This document shows positions 1 through 8,792 of a DNA stretch of 34,964 nucleotides, piece by piece. A model generated the notes under the pieces. The model had not been told where the DNA came from. It saw nothing but the letters and a program-made list of their open reading frames with translations, and searched no databases. The stretch is from contig JAJYSL010000026.1 in assembly GCA_021793595.1 (NCBI GenBank), positions 1-34,964 on the forward strand. The letters are read 5' to 3'. A program made the position numbers and the translations under genes. This stretch comes from Acidobacteriota bacterium. Its GTDB lineage: Bacteria > Acidobacteriota > Terriglobia > Terriglobales > Acidobacteriaceae. Each line of letters starts with the position of its first letter. Position 1 is the stretch's first letter.

Positions 1-264
1 TAACTCATCCAGCATCGCCAGACCGCCGTGGGGGTCTTCTCCTTGCGTATCGATGTCGAGCAGTAGGCCGGCGACCCTGGCCTCGCGTGTCCATCGCGCC
101 AAATCGTCATAGCTGTCGCGTGTGACCAGTTCGAACCAAGGGCTCAGTTCAGCAGTCAGATCGTCGAGGAATTCCAATTCCGCTGTGACAATGCATACTT
201 TTGGCAGTATCACGGAGGGTGGCCAAGCCGGTCTGGACGCGGCAGGCGTGCGTGGCGAGGGCAT
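1..264 (-). CDS. Atypical response-regulator receiver domain protein, 5' part only
   Basis: An open minus-strand frame runs off the window at base 1, so only about 88 N-terminal residues are present. From about residue 23 it reads like the start of a CheY-type receiver: a hydrophobic strand (KVCIVTAELEFLDDL), a helix, a second strand (WFELVTRDSYDDL), then the hydrophobic strand GLLLDID, where the Asp would be the phospho-acceptor. The usual acidic pair after the first strand (normally DD) is replaced by T-A-E, so metal binding and phosphorylation may be altered. The start is uncertain: ATG at 264 gives a proline-rich leader, GTG at 213 begins just before the domain, and neither has a clear ribosome-binding site. 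The output domain lies outside the window. It could instead be a stand-alone pseudo-receiver. The coding call rests on the open frame and the receiver-like pattern. Confidence 0.6.
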   Translation of the reverse strand, partial: MPSPRTPAASRPAWPPSVILPKVCIVTAELEFLDDLTAELSPWFELVTRDSYDDLARWTREARVAGLLLDIDTQGEDPHGGLAMLDEL

Positions 265-375
265 TTCGGATTCTACCGATGAAATAAAAAAAGTCCGCGC
301 GAATTGCATCGTCGAGTCATTCTTTCGGCGGTGCGGAGTGGGTCGCCTCCTGATTTTGTCCTGCGGGGTGGGTTG

Positions 376-401
376 AGCAAGTGTTTGACTCACACTTTGC
401 T
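376..401 (-). terminator. Candidate hairpin downstream of the winged-helix/PD40 gene
   Basis: The arms AGCAA-GTGT and ACAC-TTTGCT pair around a 7-nt loop with a single bulged base, about 60 bases past the stop of the 463-2655 gene. There is no U-run on the minus-strand side, so an intrinsic terminator is only a suggestion. Confidence 0.25.
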
Positions 402-462
402 GTCGTCTTACTTTTCGATATTCAGCTTGCTTTATGATCTTGTCTTACGTCGTAGGCTCGCC

Positions 463-2655
463 TTACTTTTCATCCAGGTTCATCGAATAGATGTTTGCAG
501 AGGAAATGCGTGCGTTCACCAGCGGAACGTCCTGCGGGGTCAGGCCGGCAAAGCGAAAATCGAGCGCGTCCGGAGGCTGCACGCTTTCCAGTCCCGCAAC
601 TTGTTCCAGTTGCCCACCGGGCACGGAAACCCGATACACCGGCTGATCCTTGGCCACAAAGTCATCGAAATAGATCCAATGGCTATCATGCGACCAGACG
701 GGATCGTGCGCCGGACGATCGATCAGGGTCTTCCATGATTTGGCGGCAACGTCGTAGAGCATCAGCTTGCTTTGATCCAGCGTCATCGCGACAATGTAGC
801 GGCCATCGGGAGACCAGCGCGGGCTGAACAATCCCTCTGAATTCGGCAGGGTTGTCATCTGCTTGGTTTTCAGATTGAGAATATAGATCGACTTGGGCAG
901 AGATTTTTCCGCCATCAATTCCGGGAGTCGTCCGAACGCGATCGAAGTGCCGTCTGCAGACCAGCTCGGGTCGGCCTCGTTTCTTGCCTCGTGCAGCACC
1001 GGCGCGAGGTCTCCGCCCTGCGAGTCCATGGTATAAATGCGCCACACTTTGCCCGGCTCCCGAGCCATCAGGACGATACTCTTTCCATCTGGCGACCAAT
1101 GCATCATGAAGACTTCCATGGGACTGCTTGTCAATTGCAGGCGCTGGCTGCCGTCAGCGCGGCTGGACCACAAGGAACTGTCTTCCGGATTGATCCATGC
1201 GACGGAGGCGCCATCCGGTGAAAACGCGACTAGTTGCGCTGAGCCCAACATTTTTCCGTAGGGCACAAATTGTTTTGCCTTTGCATCGAATTTCAGCAAC
1301 ATGGAGCGGGAATCCCTGCCGATAAAAAACAGCCGGTGTCCTGTATTCGCGGTGATGGGCGCTTGATAGCTGAGCGGCCCATTTGTGATCTGGATCGGTT
1401 TCGCCTCTCCGAACGAAAACCACGACGGCTTCGCCAGCACCCAGATATTATTCAGACCATTGTGCGCAGACTGGAACACAAAGTATTTCCCGTCTGCCGT
1501 CCACGAGCCACAGCACTCTGAGGACGGATGGCTCCAGCCCGGAAACAACGGTCGCAGATTTTTGCCATCCGCCCCAATCTCCCATAACGACGTGCTGTGA
1601 TTTATAGAATTGATCAGGGTGAACCGCAATTCAGATCCCTCAGGGGACCAGCGCAGCCAGAATGCACGCCCTGGCAGAGCTGCAAATTTGTTGGAGCCCG
1701 TCCCATCTTCATTCGCGATGAAAAGGTCCGTCCCGTTGGCGTAGAGAATTCGCTTGCCGTCCGGCATCACTGTCGCATCGTGGGCCTGGATGTTGGAAAA
1801 GCTGCGAGCCGTCCCGCCGAGCGTCGGCAAAATCCACAAGGGCTGCTCCGCTTCAGGAATCAGATAGTTTCGCACCACCAGCTGGGAACCGTCTGGAGAA
1901 ATGTCGCCGAGCGATGGCGCCGCAATTTCTGAAGGGACTGGCAGAACACTGGTTTCGCCATCGGCGATCAGTGCCTGCATCAATTCTTCGCGGCCGGTTT
2001 CAATCTGCAGAAAATAAATGCGAGAGCCGTCCGTCGCCATTGCCCCCAGATTTTCCTGCAGTGGCTCACCGGGGAAAACCCTTCCCGAATAGGTGACCTG
2101 AGAAATGCGGAGCGGGGTCTGAAATGGGGAAGCCATGGCGCTCCACCAGACCACCAATCCGCCCACGGTCAAAAGGAGTACTACGGCCATCAGCGCCAAG
2201 AATGGCCAATGATTCCAACGCTGTCGCGCCGGGGGCGGCGCCTCGAGTGTAGAAACTTGAGTCTCCACGGCTAAGGGCGCCGCCAGAGATGGCTGTGGCG
2301 TCGTTGACTCAGAATCGGTGCGGATAGGAGCGATGAAGCGATACCCGCGGCGCGCCATCGTTTCGATGAAGCGTGGATTGTCCGCCGAATCCCCCAGGGC
2401 TTCGCGTAGCTTATTCATCGCTGTCCCCAGACTGTGGTCAAAATCGACGGTGGTCTGGTCGCCCCCCCAAAGACGCTGCTGCATCTCGTCTCGGGAGATT
2501 ATTTCGCCGGGTCGCTCCAGCATAAGCGAAAGAACCTTGAAGGGCTGATTCTGAATCTTGACCCGTATGCCGGCCCTATAGAGTTCTTCCGATTGCAGAT
2601 CGACTTCGAACACACCGAAGCGAATTCTCGGCGATGGGTGATGTAGGGGTTCCAC
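463..2655 (-). CDS. Membrane-anchored winged-helix regulator with TolB-like PD40 repeats (CadC-like architecture)
   Basis: Predicted transcriptional regulator of 730 residues. Residues ~10-111 form an OmpR/PhoB-type winged helix (RFGVFEVDLQSEELYR at the start, GYRFIAPI at the end). A proline-rich linker follows, then one transmembrane helix at ~151-171. The rest is a beta-propeller made of PD40/WD40-like repeats, seen as recurring SPDG or similar signatures (DISPDGSQLVV, RWSPEGSEL, AFSPDGASV, HWSPDGKSI, RWSPDGRYI). The architecture suggests cytoplasmic DNA binding coupled to a periplasmic sensor, as in CadC; Acidobacteriota carry many such paralogues. The start is GTG at 2655, preceded at good spacing by AGGAAGAG. 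It is divergent from the TonB-dependent receptor gene at 3066, which is the most obvious target. Ligand and target are not known; the family call is firm. Confidence 0.88.
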   Translation of the reverse strand: MEPLHHPSPRIRFGVFEVDLQSEELYRAGIRVKIQNQPFKVLSLMLERPGEIISRDEMQQRLWGGDQTTVDFDHSLGTAMNKLREALGDSADNPRFIETMARRGYRFIAPIRTDSESTTPQPSLAAPLAVETQVSTLEAPPPARQRWNHWPFLALMAVVLLLTVGGLVVWWSAMASPFQTPLRISQVTYSGRVFPGEPLQENLGAMATDGSRIYFLQIETGREELMQALIADGETSVLPVPSEIAAPSLGDISPDGSQLVVRNYLIPEAEQPLWILPTLGGTARSFSNIQAHDATVMPDGKRILYANGTDLFIANEDGTGSNKFAALPGRAFWLRWSPEGSELRFTLINSINHSTSLWEIGADGKNLRPLFPGWSHPSSECCGSWTADGKYFVFQSAHNGLNNIWVLAKPSWFSFGEAKPIQITNGPLSYQAPITANTGHRLFFIGRDSRSMLLKFDAKAKQFVPYGKMLGSAQLVAFSPDGASVAWINPEDSSLWSSRADGSQRLQLTSSPMEVFMMHWSPDGKSIVLMAREPGKVWRIYTMDSQGGDLAPVLHEARNEADPSWSADGTSIAFGRLPELMAEKSLPKSIYILNLKTKQMTTLPNSEGLFSPRWSPDGRYIVAMTLDQSKLMLYDVAAKSWKTLIDRPAHDPVWSHDSHWIYFDDFVAKDQPVYRVSVPGGQLEQVAGLESVQPPDALDFRFAGLTPQDVPLVNARISSANIYSMNLDEK

Positions 2656-3065
2656 GTGGCGACTCTTCCTGAGGGGACACCGCTGTTTGCTATCCAGTTG
2701 TTTTCAGGTGTCCGTTTTCGTTTCTACTCCCCGTCCGCTCCCTAGTCAACGGGACATTCAGCCGATGAAGACAGAAGATACTCCACGGTAACAAGCTCAA
2801 ATAAAGGGATTTATCAAATGATATCTATTTGATTGAGAAACGATTAACAGTGCATTGATAGATATATTCGGACTGGAGTTTAAATAGACCGTTTGGCCAA
2901 GTATCATCGCCGAAGTCGAACGACTGTATGCATAAGAATTCGACAACGCCCCGCCGTAGGGAGAATCAGGCATAGATCGAAGTGCAGATGTCCACCGCCA
3001 ACCGCAACCAACAGAATCGGGGGGCGAAGCCAAAAGAAAGCAGCAACTATTTAGGAGACCACGTT
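2656..3065. other. Divergent intergenic region between regulator and TonB-dependent receptor
   Basis: About 410 bases separate the two divergent start codons. Bases ~2790-2900 are much more AT-rich than the flanking genes and are the likely promoter region for one or both directions. The stretch contains an inverted repeat at 2813-2833 (separate entry). No promoter hexamer pair stood out enough to assign, and no short coding frame here is convincing. Confidence 0.5.
2813..2833. promoter_or_regulatory. 7-bp inverted repeat, candidate operator
   Basis: Perfect inverted repeat with arms ATCAAAT and ATTTGAT separated by GATATCT, which is itself almost palindromic, giving a near-symmetric 21-bp site. 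It sits in the AT-rich part of the divergent region, about 160 bases from the regulator start and 230 from the receptor start. The symmetry fits a dimeric DNA-binding protein such as the neighbouring winged-helix regulator, but that link is inference. Confidence 0.4.
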
Positions 3066-6000
3066 ATGAGTAGGAATGCAGTATCGTCACCATCCCATCG
3101 CTTTGCAGGAAGTCTGCTATGGACCCTCGGCCTGCTCGTTTTGATCACAATGGGACTCTGCCCGGGATCCTTTGCACAGTCGGATACCGGACGGGTCGTG
3201 GGAACGGTGACAGACCCCACAGGGGCAGCCATTTCAGGCGCGACCGTCACCATCACAAATCGGGACAATGGATTGAAGTTCAACGCGACCGCCAATGCCA
3301 CGGGTGAATTCACCGTTTTTGCCGTGCCACGCGGCAACTACACGGCGAAGATCGACGCCACGGGATTTCAGTCTCAGACCACGGCCTTCACCCTTACGGT
3401 GACTCAGGTACAAACGCTCATCTTCACGCTACAGCCTGGAGCGGTCACGACGACCGTACACGTATCGAGCGCGGCGCCGCTGCTGAACACGACCAATGCC
3501 ACGTTGGGCGAAACCATCCAGGGGCCGCAGATCACCCAGCTGCCGTTGAACGGACTAAACTTTACCAACCTTGCACTCTTGACGCCGGGCGTGACCCAGG
3601 GCGAGTATGGCAATCCCAATAGCGGGGTCTCCGGCAACGCGGAGAGCTTTCGCTATAACGAGAGTGGAAGCGCCTCCTTGGCCGTCAACGGTCTCCCCCC
3701 CACAGCCAACAATTACATCCTGGACGGTGTGGACAACAACGACGATTTGGTCAACACCCTGATTTTCTTTCCCCCTATCTTTGCCACGCAGGAATTCAAG
3801 GTAGACACCAGTGTGGCGCCGGCGCAATATGGTCGCGCAGGCGGCGCAATTGTCATTAGTTCCATCAAATCTGGAACCAACTCAATCCACGGATCTGCGT
3901 TCGAGTATTATCGCAGCGGTGTTTTCGACTCCAATCCCTACTATATCTTTCCGGGCGAATCCTTTACCCCCAATCCCGCCTACAACCGCAACCAGTTTGG
4001 CGGCGACGTCGGTCTGCCGATTGTAAAGAACAAGCTGTTTGGGTTTGGAGATTATCAGGCGTGGCGCGAGCGCACTCCTGTTGGCGGCCATCTTGTCACG
4101 GTTCCAACGGCGAAGATGCGGACCGGAGATCTGTCGGAAGTGCTGGACCCGAATCTCAATCCACATCCGTTCAATCATTCCAACCTATGCCAGCCAAACG
4201 GCGCCCCAAGCACCGGCGAAATTTTCGACCCCATTACATGCCAGCCGTTTTCCTATAATGGCCAACCGAACGTCATCCCACCCAATCGCTTGAACCCGGC
4301 GGCAGTGAACTATCTGAACGCCTATCCGTTGCCGACGCTGGCCAACACCATCTACGACAACTACGAAACCTTCGAGACGGCGATCACCAACTACAACGAC
4401 TTCGATATCCGCCTGGATTGGAACGCGACCGCGACGGATATGGTTTTCTTCCGCTACAGCTATGACAATTCCGTTCAGGTAAAGAACTCGGAATTCCAGA
4501 AACTGCCGGCGGGCTTTGGAACAGGTTCCAGCTACAGTCACGCGCGCGGGTACGATCTTGGCTATACCCACATCTTTACACCAAACGCGGTCAACGAGTT
4601 CCACGCAAATTACAACCGCGACGATTATGGCTATCAGCCGCCCTTCTACGGTGTCCCAGTTTCCAAAAACCTCGGCATTGTGAACGCGAATCGCAGTCTG
4701 GAAACCAGCGGCGGTGCTTTGATCGGCGGCAACGGGTATGAGATTGAATACACCGGCGACTATGGCTTGTATGCGGTCCCGCAAAACAACATTGAGGGAA
4801 CAGACACCTTTAACTGGGAGCACGGCAAGCATTCCTTCAAGTTCGGCGGCACATTGATTCACCGCCAGATGGAGTATTTCCGCCCCATCGCAGGCAAAGG
4901 CTTCTTCAACCTCTCGGGCAACGGGCAGGACTTTACCGGGTACGAGGTTTCGGACCTGCTGTCCTCCTTCGTCGATAACTATTCGATCGGCGCGCAAAAT
5001 GGATTCTTCGCGAACGTCAGTCAGGAAGACGGTTTGTTCGCGCAGGACGACTGGCGTGTCAACCGCCGCTTGACCGTCAATCTGGGCGTGCGCTGGGACA
5101 TGATCACCTGGCCCTATGAAGAACATAATCGCCAGGCATCGTTCGATGTGGCCACTGGCGACGTGCTGCTGGCGGGGCAGAATGGCGTCTCCCGCAGCAT
5201 TGTGAACCAGGACTACAACTACTGGAGTCCGCGTCTCGGTTTTGCCTACGATGTCCATGGCAATGGCAGGACCGTTTTGCGCGGCGGGTACGGCATGTAC
5301 TATTACCCGACCTACGGGGGCATCAGCAATCAGTTAGGACAACAACCTCCATTCGGCGGCTCTGTCGACTATCAGGCGCGACTCGGCTACTGTATTGCCT
5401 TCACAGGCCAGACGTCACAGGTAGGGACGGATAGCTATGCAAGCTGTAAGGTAAGTTCTGTAAATCAAACCACTCCGCTGCCGCAGCCCGGATTTCCGAA
5501 CTTCAATCCGGCAGCACCGCCCGCTGGTCTCAGCACCATTGCTGTGAATCGGAACAACAAGCAAAGCGATGTGCAGGAATGGAATTTGCAGCTGGAACAG
5601 CAACTGGCTGCTCACGATGTGTTCGATATTGCCTATGTTGCGAACAAGGTCGATCACATGCCCAGCTACTATAACTACACACTGTTCCAGTTTGGCGCTG
5701 GAGCGCCACTGGCGACGGGAGAAAGATATTTCCCGAATCTGGGAACCATTACATACGCGACCTACAACGCCTCCGCGAACTATACCGGGTTACAGGTTCA
5801 GTACCAGCATCGCGCCACGAACTTGATCACGACCGCGGCGTACACCTGGTCCCACACCATGGATGACAACTGCGGCACGCTTTGCTTGTTCTACAATCCG
5901 AACGCCAGCTATGGCAATTCAGCCCAGGACGAGCGGAATGTATTCACCTTTTCTACGGTCTATTACTTTCCATTCGGTCGCGGCCAGCGCTTTGGTGGGC

Positions 6001-6488
6001 AGGTGTCTCGGCCCATGGATTGGGTGATCGGCGGCTGGCAAACCAATCTGATCGCGCTGCTGGCGAGCGGTCAGCCATTCGACCTGTCAACGGGACTCAC
6101 AGCTACCGGCAACGAGCCGGACCAGGTTGAGCCGGTGAAATATCCGAAAGGCATCCGCGGTTATTGGTTCGATCCATCCTCGTTTTCAGTCGCCAATATT
6201 CCCACCGAGACCGTGAATGGCAACCAGGTCTATACACGCTTCGGAACCGCGCGTCGTAACCAGCTTTTCGGGCCCGGTCAGAAGGTTGTCAACTTCTCCA
6301 TGCAAAAAAACATCCATGTGACCGATCGCTACTCTCTGGAACTGCACGGCGACGCATTTAATGTGTTCAATACTCCGCAGTTTACGAACCCGGGCAGCAC
6401 CTACAACCAGAGCACGTTTGGAAAAATCACGAGCGTCCAAAGTTATACCAACCGACAGATTCAACTTGCGGCGCGTTTCGTGTTCTGA
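3066..6488 (+). CDS. TonB-dependent outer-membrane receptor with carboxypeptidase-regulatory-like domain
   Basis: Predicted 1140-residue outer-membrane beta-barrel importer. It opens with a signal peptide (a hydrophobic run ending PGSFAQS), followed by a carboxypeptidase-regulatory-like Ig-type domain (GRVVGTVTDPTGAAISGA, about 90 residues). A TonB plug domain comes next (GETIQGPQITQLPLNGLNF, then NNYILDGVDNND), and the remainder is a long beta-barrel. It ends in phenylalanine (AARFVF), the usual barrel C-terminal signature. The length and the regulatory-like domain match the Oar-like family expanded in Acidobacteriota. ATG 3066 was chosen because AGGAG lies at 3053-3057 and the signal peptide begins directly there; the frame is also open upstream to 2982. 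Its divergent regulator and downstream amylase suggest a sugar oligomer substrate, but no SusD-like partner is present, so the substrate is inference. Confidence 0.93.
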   Translation: MSRNAVSSPSHRFAGSLLWTLGLLVLITMGLCPGSFAQSDTGRVVGTVTDPTGAAISGATVTITNRDNGLKFNATANATGEFTVFAVPRGNYTAKIDATGFQSQTTAFTLTVTQVQTLIFTLQPGAVTTTVHVSSAAPLLNTTNATLGETIQGPQITQLPLNGLNFTNLALLTPGVTQGEYGNPNSGVSGNAESFRYNESGSASLAVNGLPPTANNYILDGVDNNDDLVNTLIFFPPIFATQEFKVDTSVAPAQYGRAGGAIVISSIKSGTNSIHGSAFEYYRSGVFDSNPYYIFPGESFTPNPAYNRNQFGGDVGLPIVKNKLFGFGDYQAWRERTPVGGHLVTVPTAKMRTGDLSEVLDPNLNPHPFNHSNLCQPNGAPSTGEIFDPITCQPFSYNGQPNVIPPNRLNPAAVNYLNAYPLPTLANTIYDNYETFETAITNYNDFDIRLDWNATATDMVFFRYSYDNSVQVKNSEFQKLPAGFGTGSSYSHARGYDLGYTHIFTPNAVNEFHANYNRDDYGYQPPFYGVPVSKNLGIVNANRSLETSGGALIGGNGYEIEYTGDYGLYAVPQNNIEGTDTFNWEHGKHSFKFGGTLIHRQMEYFRPIAGKGFFNLSGNGQDFTGYEVSDLLSSFVDNYSIGAQNGFFANVSQEDGLFAQDDWRVNRRLTVNLGVRWDMITWPYEEHNRQASFDVATGDVLLAGQNGVSRSIVNQDYNYWSPRLGFAYDVHGNGRTVLRGGYGMYYYPTYGGISNQLGQQPPFGGSVDYQARLGYCIAFTGQTSQVGTDSYASCKVSSVNQTTPLPQPGFPNFNPAAPPAGLSTIAVNRNNKQSDVQEWNLQLEQQLAAHDVFDIAYVANKVDHMPSYYNYTLFQFGAGAPLATGERYFPNLGTITYATYNASANYTGLQVQYQHRATNLITTAAYTWSHTMDDNCGTLCLFYNPNASYGNSAQDERNVFTFSTVYYFPFGRGQRFGGQVSRPMDWVIGGWQTNLIALLASGQPFDLSTGLTATGNEPDQVEPVKYPKGIRGYWFDPSSFSVANIPTETVNGNQVYTRFGTARRNQLFGPGQKVVNFSMQKNIHVTDRYSLELHGDAFNVFNTPQFTNPGSTYNQSTFGKITSVQSYTNRQIQLAARFVF

Positions 6489-6507
6489 AAACTCTTGCAA
6501 TCCCACA

Positions 6508-6533
6508 GCCCCGTACTGCTACTAGTGCGGGGC
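6508..6533 (+). terminator. Hairpin terminator after the TonB-dependent receptor gene
   Basis: A 10-bp stem, GCCCCGTACT with AGTGCGGGGC, containing one G-U wobble and a 6-nt loop, begins 19 bases after the receptor stop. A pyrimidine-rich tail (CCTCTCTCTCTCG) follows. The stem is strong and the position right, but the tail is poor in U, so termination may be partial and some read-through into the amylase gene is possible. Confidence 0.6.
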
Positions 6534-6594
6534 CCTCTCTCTCGATCGGTCGAATGACGAACCCTGCCTTGCACAATTTTCAGGGAGCGATCAG

Positions 6595-8676
6595 ATGCGC
6601 GAATTTTTCAAAACCGAGAGCGAATTTAGGAGTGTCGACACCATGATGGGTCAGCAGCGCGCACCGCTGTCATTGAACGAATTTCGACAGGGTTTCGAGG
6701 TAGGGAAGCGCCGGCATGCTGCTGTGCGTCGAATACCGCCAGAACCCACGGTACGCCTTTCTCGCCTACTTTTTTGTTGGATGTTGCTGCTGCTCGCTTA
6801 CCCGCGATCCACCCATGCTCAAGAAAAGCCTCGACAATATTCGGCGGTGATCGCCAAGCCGGTAATCGAGCAGACCGATCCGCCCAACTGGTGGAGCGGT
6901 ATGCCCAATCCAATGCTGCTATTGCATGGAAGGAATCTTTCCGCTGCACGCGTTCGGACAAGTGTGCAGGGAATTGTGGTACAGCGAACCCGCGTGTCCG
7001 CGAATGGAGACTGGCTGTTTGTCTGGCTCGACATTTCGTCGGCTCCGCCCCAGCGCTTCAATCTGCTGGTGCGGACTGCAGCGGGATCAGTTCGCGTGCC
7101 GTATGCGCTTGACGCGCGCCATGCGGGTACGGACGGCTTTCGCGGCTTCAACTCTTCCGACGTGATGTATCTCATCATGACGGACCGGTTTTCCGACGGC
7201 GACCTGTCGAACGATCATCTCCAAAGCATGCCGGGCACATTCGATCCCAGCAAACCGCGAGCCTACCACGGCGGGGATCTGCACGGAATCGAAAATCACC
7301 TCGATTACATTCAACAGCTCGGGGCAACCACTATTTGGATCACGCCCTTGTATGCTCAGGATCCCAACTCGCCGGCGGATTACCATGGCTACGGCGCCGT
7401 CAATATGTACGCGATCAACCCACATTTTGGCACGTTGAAGGACTATGAGGAACTCGCTAGGGAAGTGCATCGTCGCGGCATGAAGCTGGTATTAGACACG
7501 GTGCCGAATCATGTTGGCCCGAAAAATCCATGGGTGCTCGATCCGCCTGCGCCGGATTGGTTTCATGGCACTCTCGCCAAACATCTGGAAGCGAACGGGA
7601 ATTTCGCTCCCATCACTGATCCCCATGCGCCGCCGGCAGCCTATCGCAAGGCGGTGGATGGGTGGTTCGCCAATGTCTTGCCCGATCTGAACCAATCGAA
7701 TCCGCTGGTCGAACAATATTTGATTCAGAATGCAATCTGGTGGATTGAATCCGGCACTCTGGATGGGTTGCGGCTGGATACCTTTCCGTATGTTGACCGC
7801 GCGTTCTGGCGAGACTTTCATGCGGAGCTTCGCGAGATCTATCCAAACCTGACGACGGTGGGAGAAGTGTTCAATCCGGACCCGACCATCGTTTCGTATT
7901 TTGCCGGCGGAGCCACACATGAAGGCATCGACACCGGCCTGTACACTCCGTTTGGCTTTCCCACCTACTTTGCTTTGCGCGCAACCCTCACGGGAAAATC
8001 GCCCGCTGGTGACGAGCCCATGACCGGGTTGGAAAATGTGCAACGGCAGGATTGGCTCTATCCCCATCCTGACCGGCTAGTAACGTTCCTCGGCAATCAC
8101 GACACCATGCGCTTTATCTCGGAACCCGGCGCCACGCCAGCCCGGATGAAACTGGCCTTTGGCCTGCTGGCCACTATGCGTGGGATGCCGCAAATCTATT
8201 ACGGCGATGAGATAGCGCTGCCGGGCGGCAATGACCCCGACAACCGGCGCGACTTTCCTGGGGGATTTCCGGGCGATGTGAAGGACGCTTTCACGGCGGC
8301 GGGGCGCACCCCCACGCAGGAATCGATGCACGCCTGGGTTCAGGGACTATTGCAGTTGCGCGCGCATCACCCGGTGTTGCAAACCGGCGCACAGCAGGAT
8401 CTGCTGGCCGATGATACCGGTATGGTCTTTGCGCGTGTCGAGGCTCCACCGGAGGGGAAACCAATCCCTGCGATGGCGCAGGGCGACATTGTGCTCGTGC
8501 TATTGAATAAGGCGACAACTCCGCGGACCTTTCATCTGGACTTTTCCGACACGGCTCTTGCGGGCGTCCATACACTGACTCCTTTGTGGAACGCGCAGTC
8601 CGCAGTTGTGACCGACAATCATTCCGATGTCATCGTGGGTGCCGATCAATTGATGGTGTTGGAAGCGCAACGGTAA
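6595..8676 (+). CDS. Secreted GH13 alpha-amylase-family enzyme (cyclomaltodextrinase/neopullulanase-like)
   Basis: Predicted 693-residue exported glucan hydrolase. An N-terminal Ig-like domain of the cyclomaltodextrinase type (~84-175) precedes the TIM barrel. Family GH13 regions are all visible: DTVPNHV (301-307), GLRLDTF with nucleophile Asp395, TVGEVFN with acid/base Glu424, and LGNHDTM with Asp503. A short beta domain closes the protein. A hydrophobic export segment lies at ~57-72 and ends STHAQE, but only after an unusually long 55-residue lead. The start is therefore uncertain: ATG 6595 has GGGAG 7 bases upstream, and ATG 6643 also has AGGAG. It follows the TonB-dependent receptor by 106 bases, so periplasmic processing of imported maltodextrins or related alpha-glucans is likely. 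Exact linkage specificity cannot be read from these motifs. Confidence 0.9.
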   Translation: MREFFKTESEFRSVDTMMGQQRAPLSLNEFRQGFEVGKRRHAAVRRIPPEPTVRLSRLLFCWMLLLLAYPRSTHAQEKPRQYSAVIAKPVIEQTDPPNWWSGMPNPMLLLHGRNLSAARVRTSVQGIVVQRTRVSANGDWLFVWLDISSAPPQRFNLLVRTAAGSVRVPYALDARHAGTDGFRGFNSSDVMYLIMTDRFSDGDLSNDHLQSMPGTFDPSKPRAYHGGDLHGIENHLDYIQQLGATTIWITPLYAQDPNSPADYHGYGAVNMYAINPHFGTLKDYEELAREVHRRGMKLVLDTVPNHVGPKNPWVLDPPAPDWFHGTLAKHLEANGNFAPITDPHAPPAAYRKAVDGWFANVLPDLNQSNPLVEQYLIQNAIWWIESGTLDGLRLDTFPYVDRAFWRDFHAELREIYPNLTTVGEVFNPDPTIVSYFAGGATHEGIDTGLYTPFGFPTYFALRATLTGKSPAGDEPMTGLENVQRQDWLYPHPDRLVTFLGNHDTMRFISEPGATPARMKLAFGLLATMRGMPQIYYGDEIALPGGNDPDNRRDFPGGFPGDVKDAFTAAGRTPTQESMHAWVQGLLQLRAHHPVLQTGAQQDLLADDTGMVFARVEAPPEGKPIPAMAQGDIVLVLLNKATTPRTFHLDFSDTALAGVHTLTPLWNAQSAVVTDNHSDVIVGADQLMVLEAQR

Positions 8677-8680
8677 CTAC

Positions 8681-8701
8681 CCGCCGGTCCACAGCCGGCG
8701 G
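8681..8701 (+). terminator. Perfect 7-bp GC hairpin after the GH13 gene
   Basis: CCGCCGG pairs with CCGGCGG around a 7-nt loop immediately after the GH13 stop codon. No U-tract follows, so it may be an mRNA 3'-end stabiliser or a weak terminator rather than a full intrinsic terminator. Confidence 0.4.
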
Positions 8702-8792
8702 AGGGCCGTGCGCACGGCTAGCCTTCTCGGGCCGTCATCGAAAACCACGGATACTGGTCAAAAAAAAGAGCCGACACCCGAATGTTTCGGCT

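Noticed and set aside
4185..5258. A 357-residue open frame antisense to the TonB-receptor gene
   Set aside because: It lies wholly within a well-supported coding sequence, has no domain or ribosome-binding site, and is Val/Ile-rich in the way expected of an antisense frame.
7492..8067. A 191-residue open frame antisense to the GH13 gene
   Set aside because: The plus-strand frame carries all GH13 catalytic motifs, so this is a shadow.
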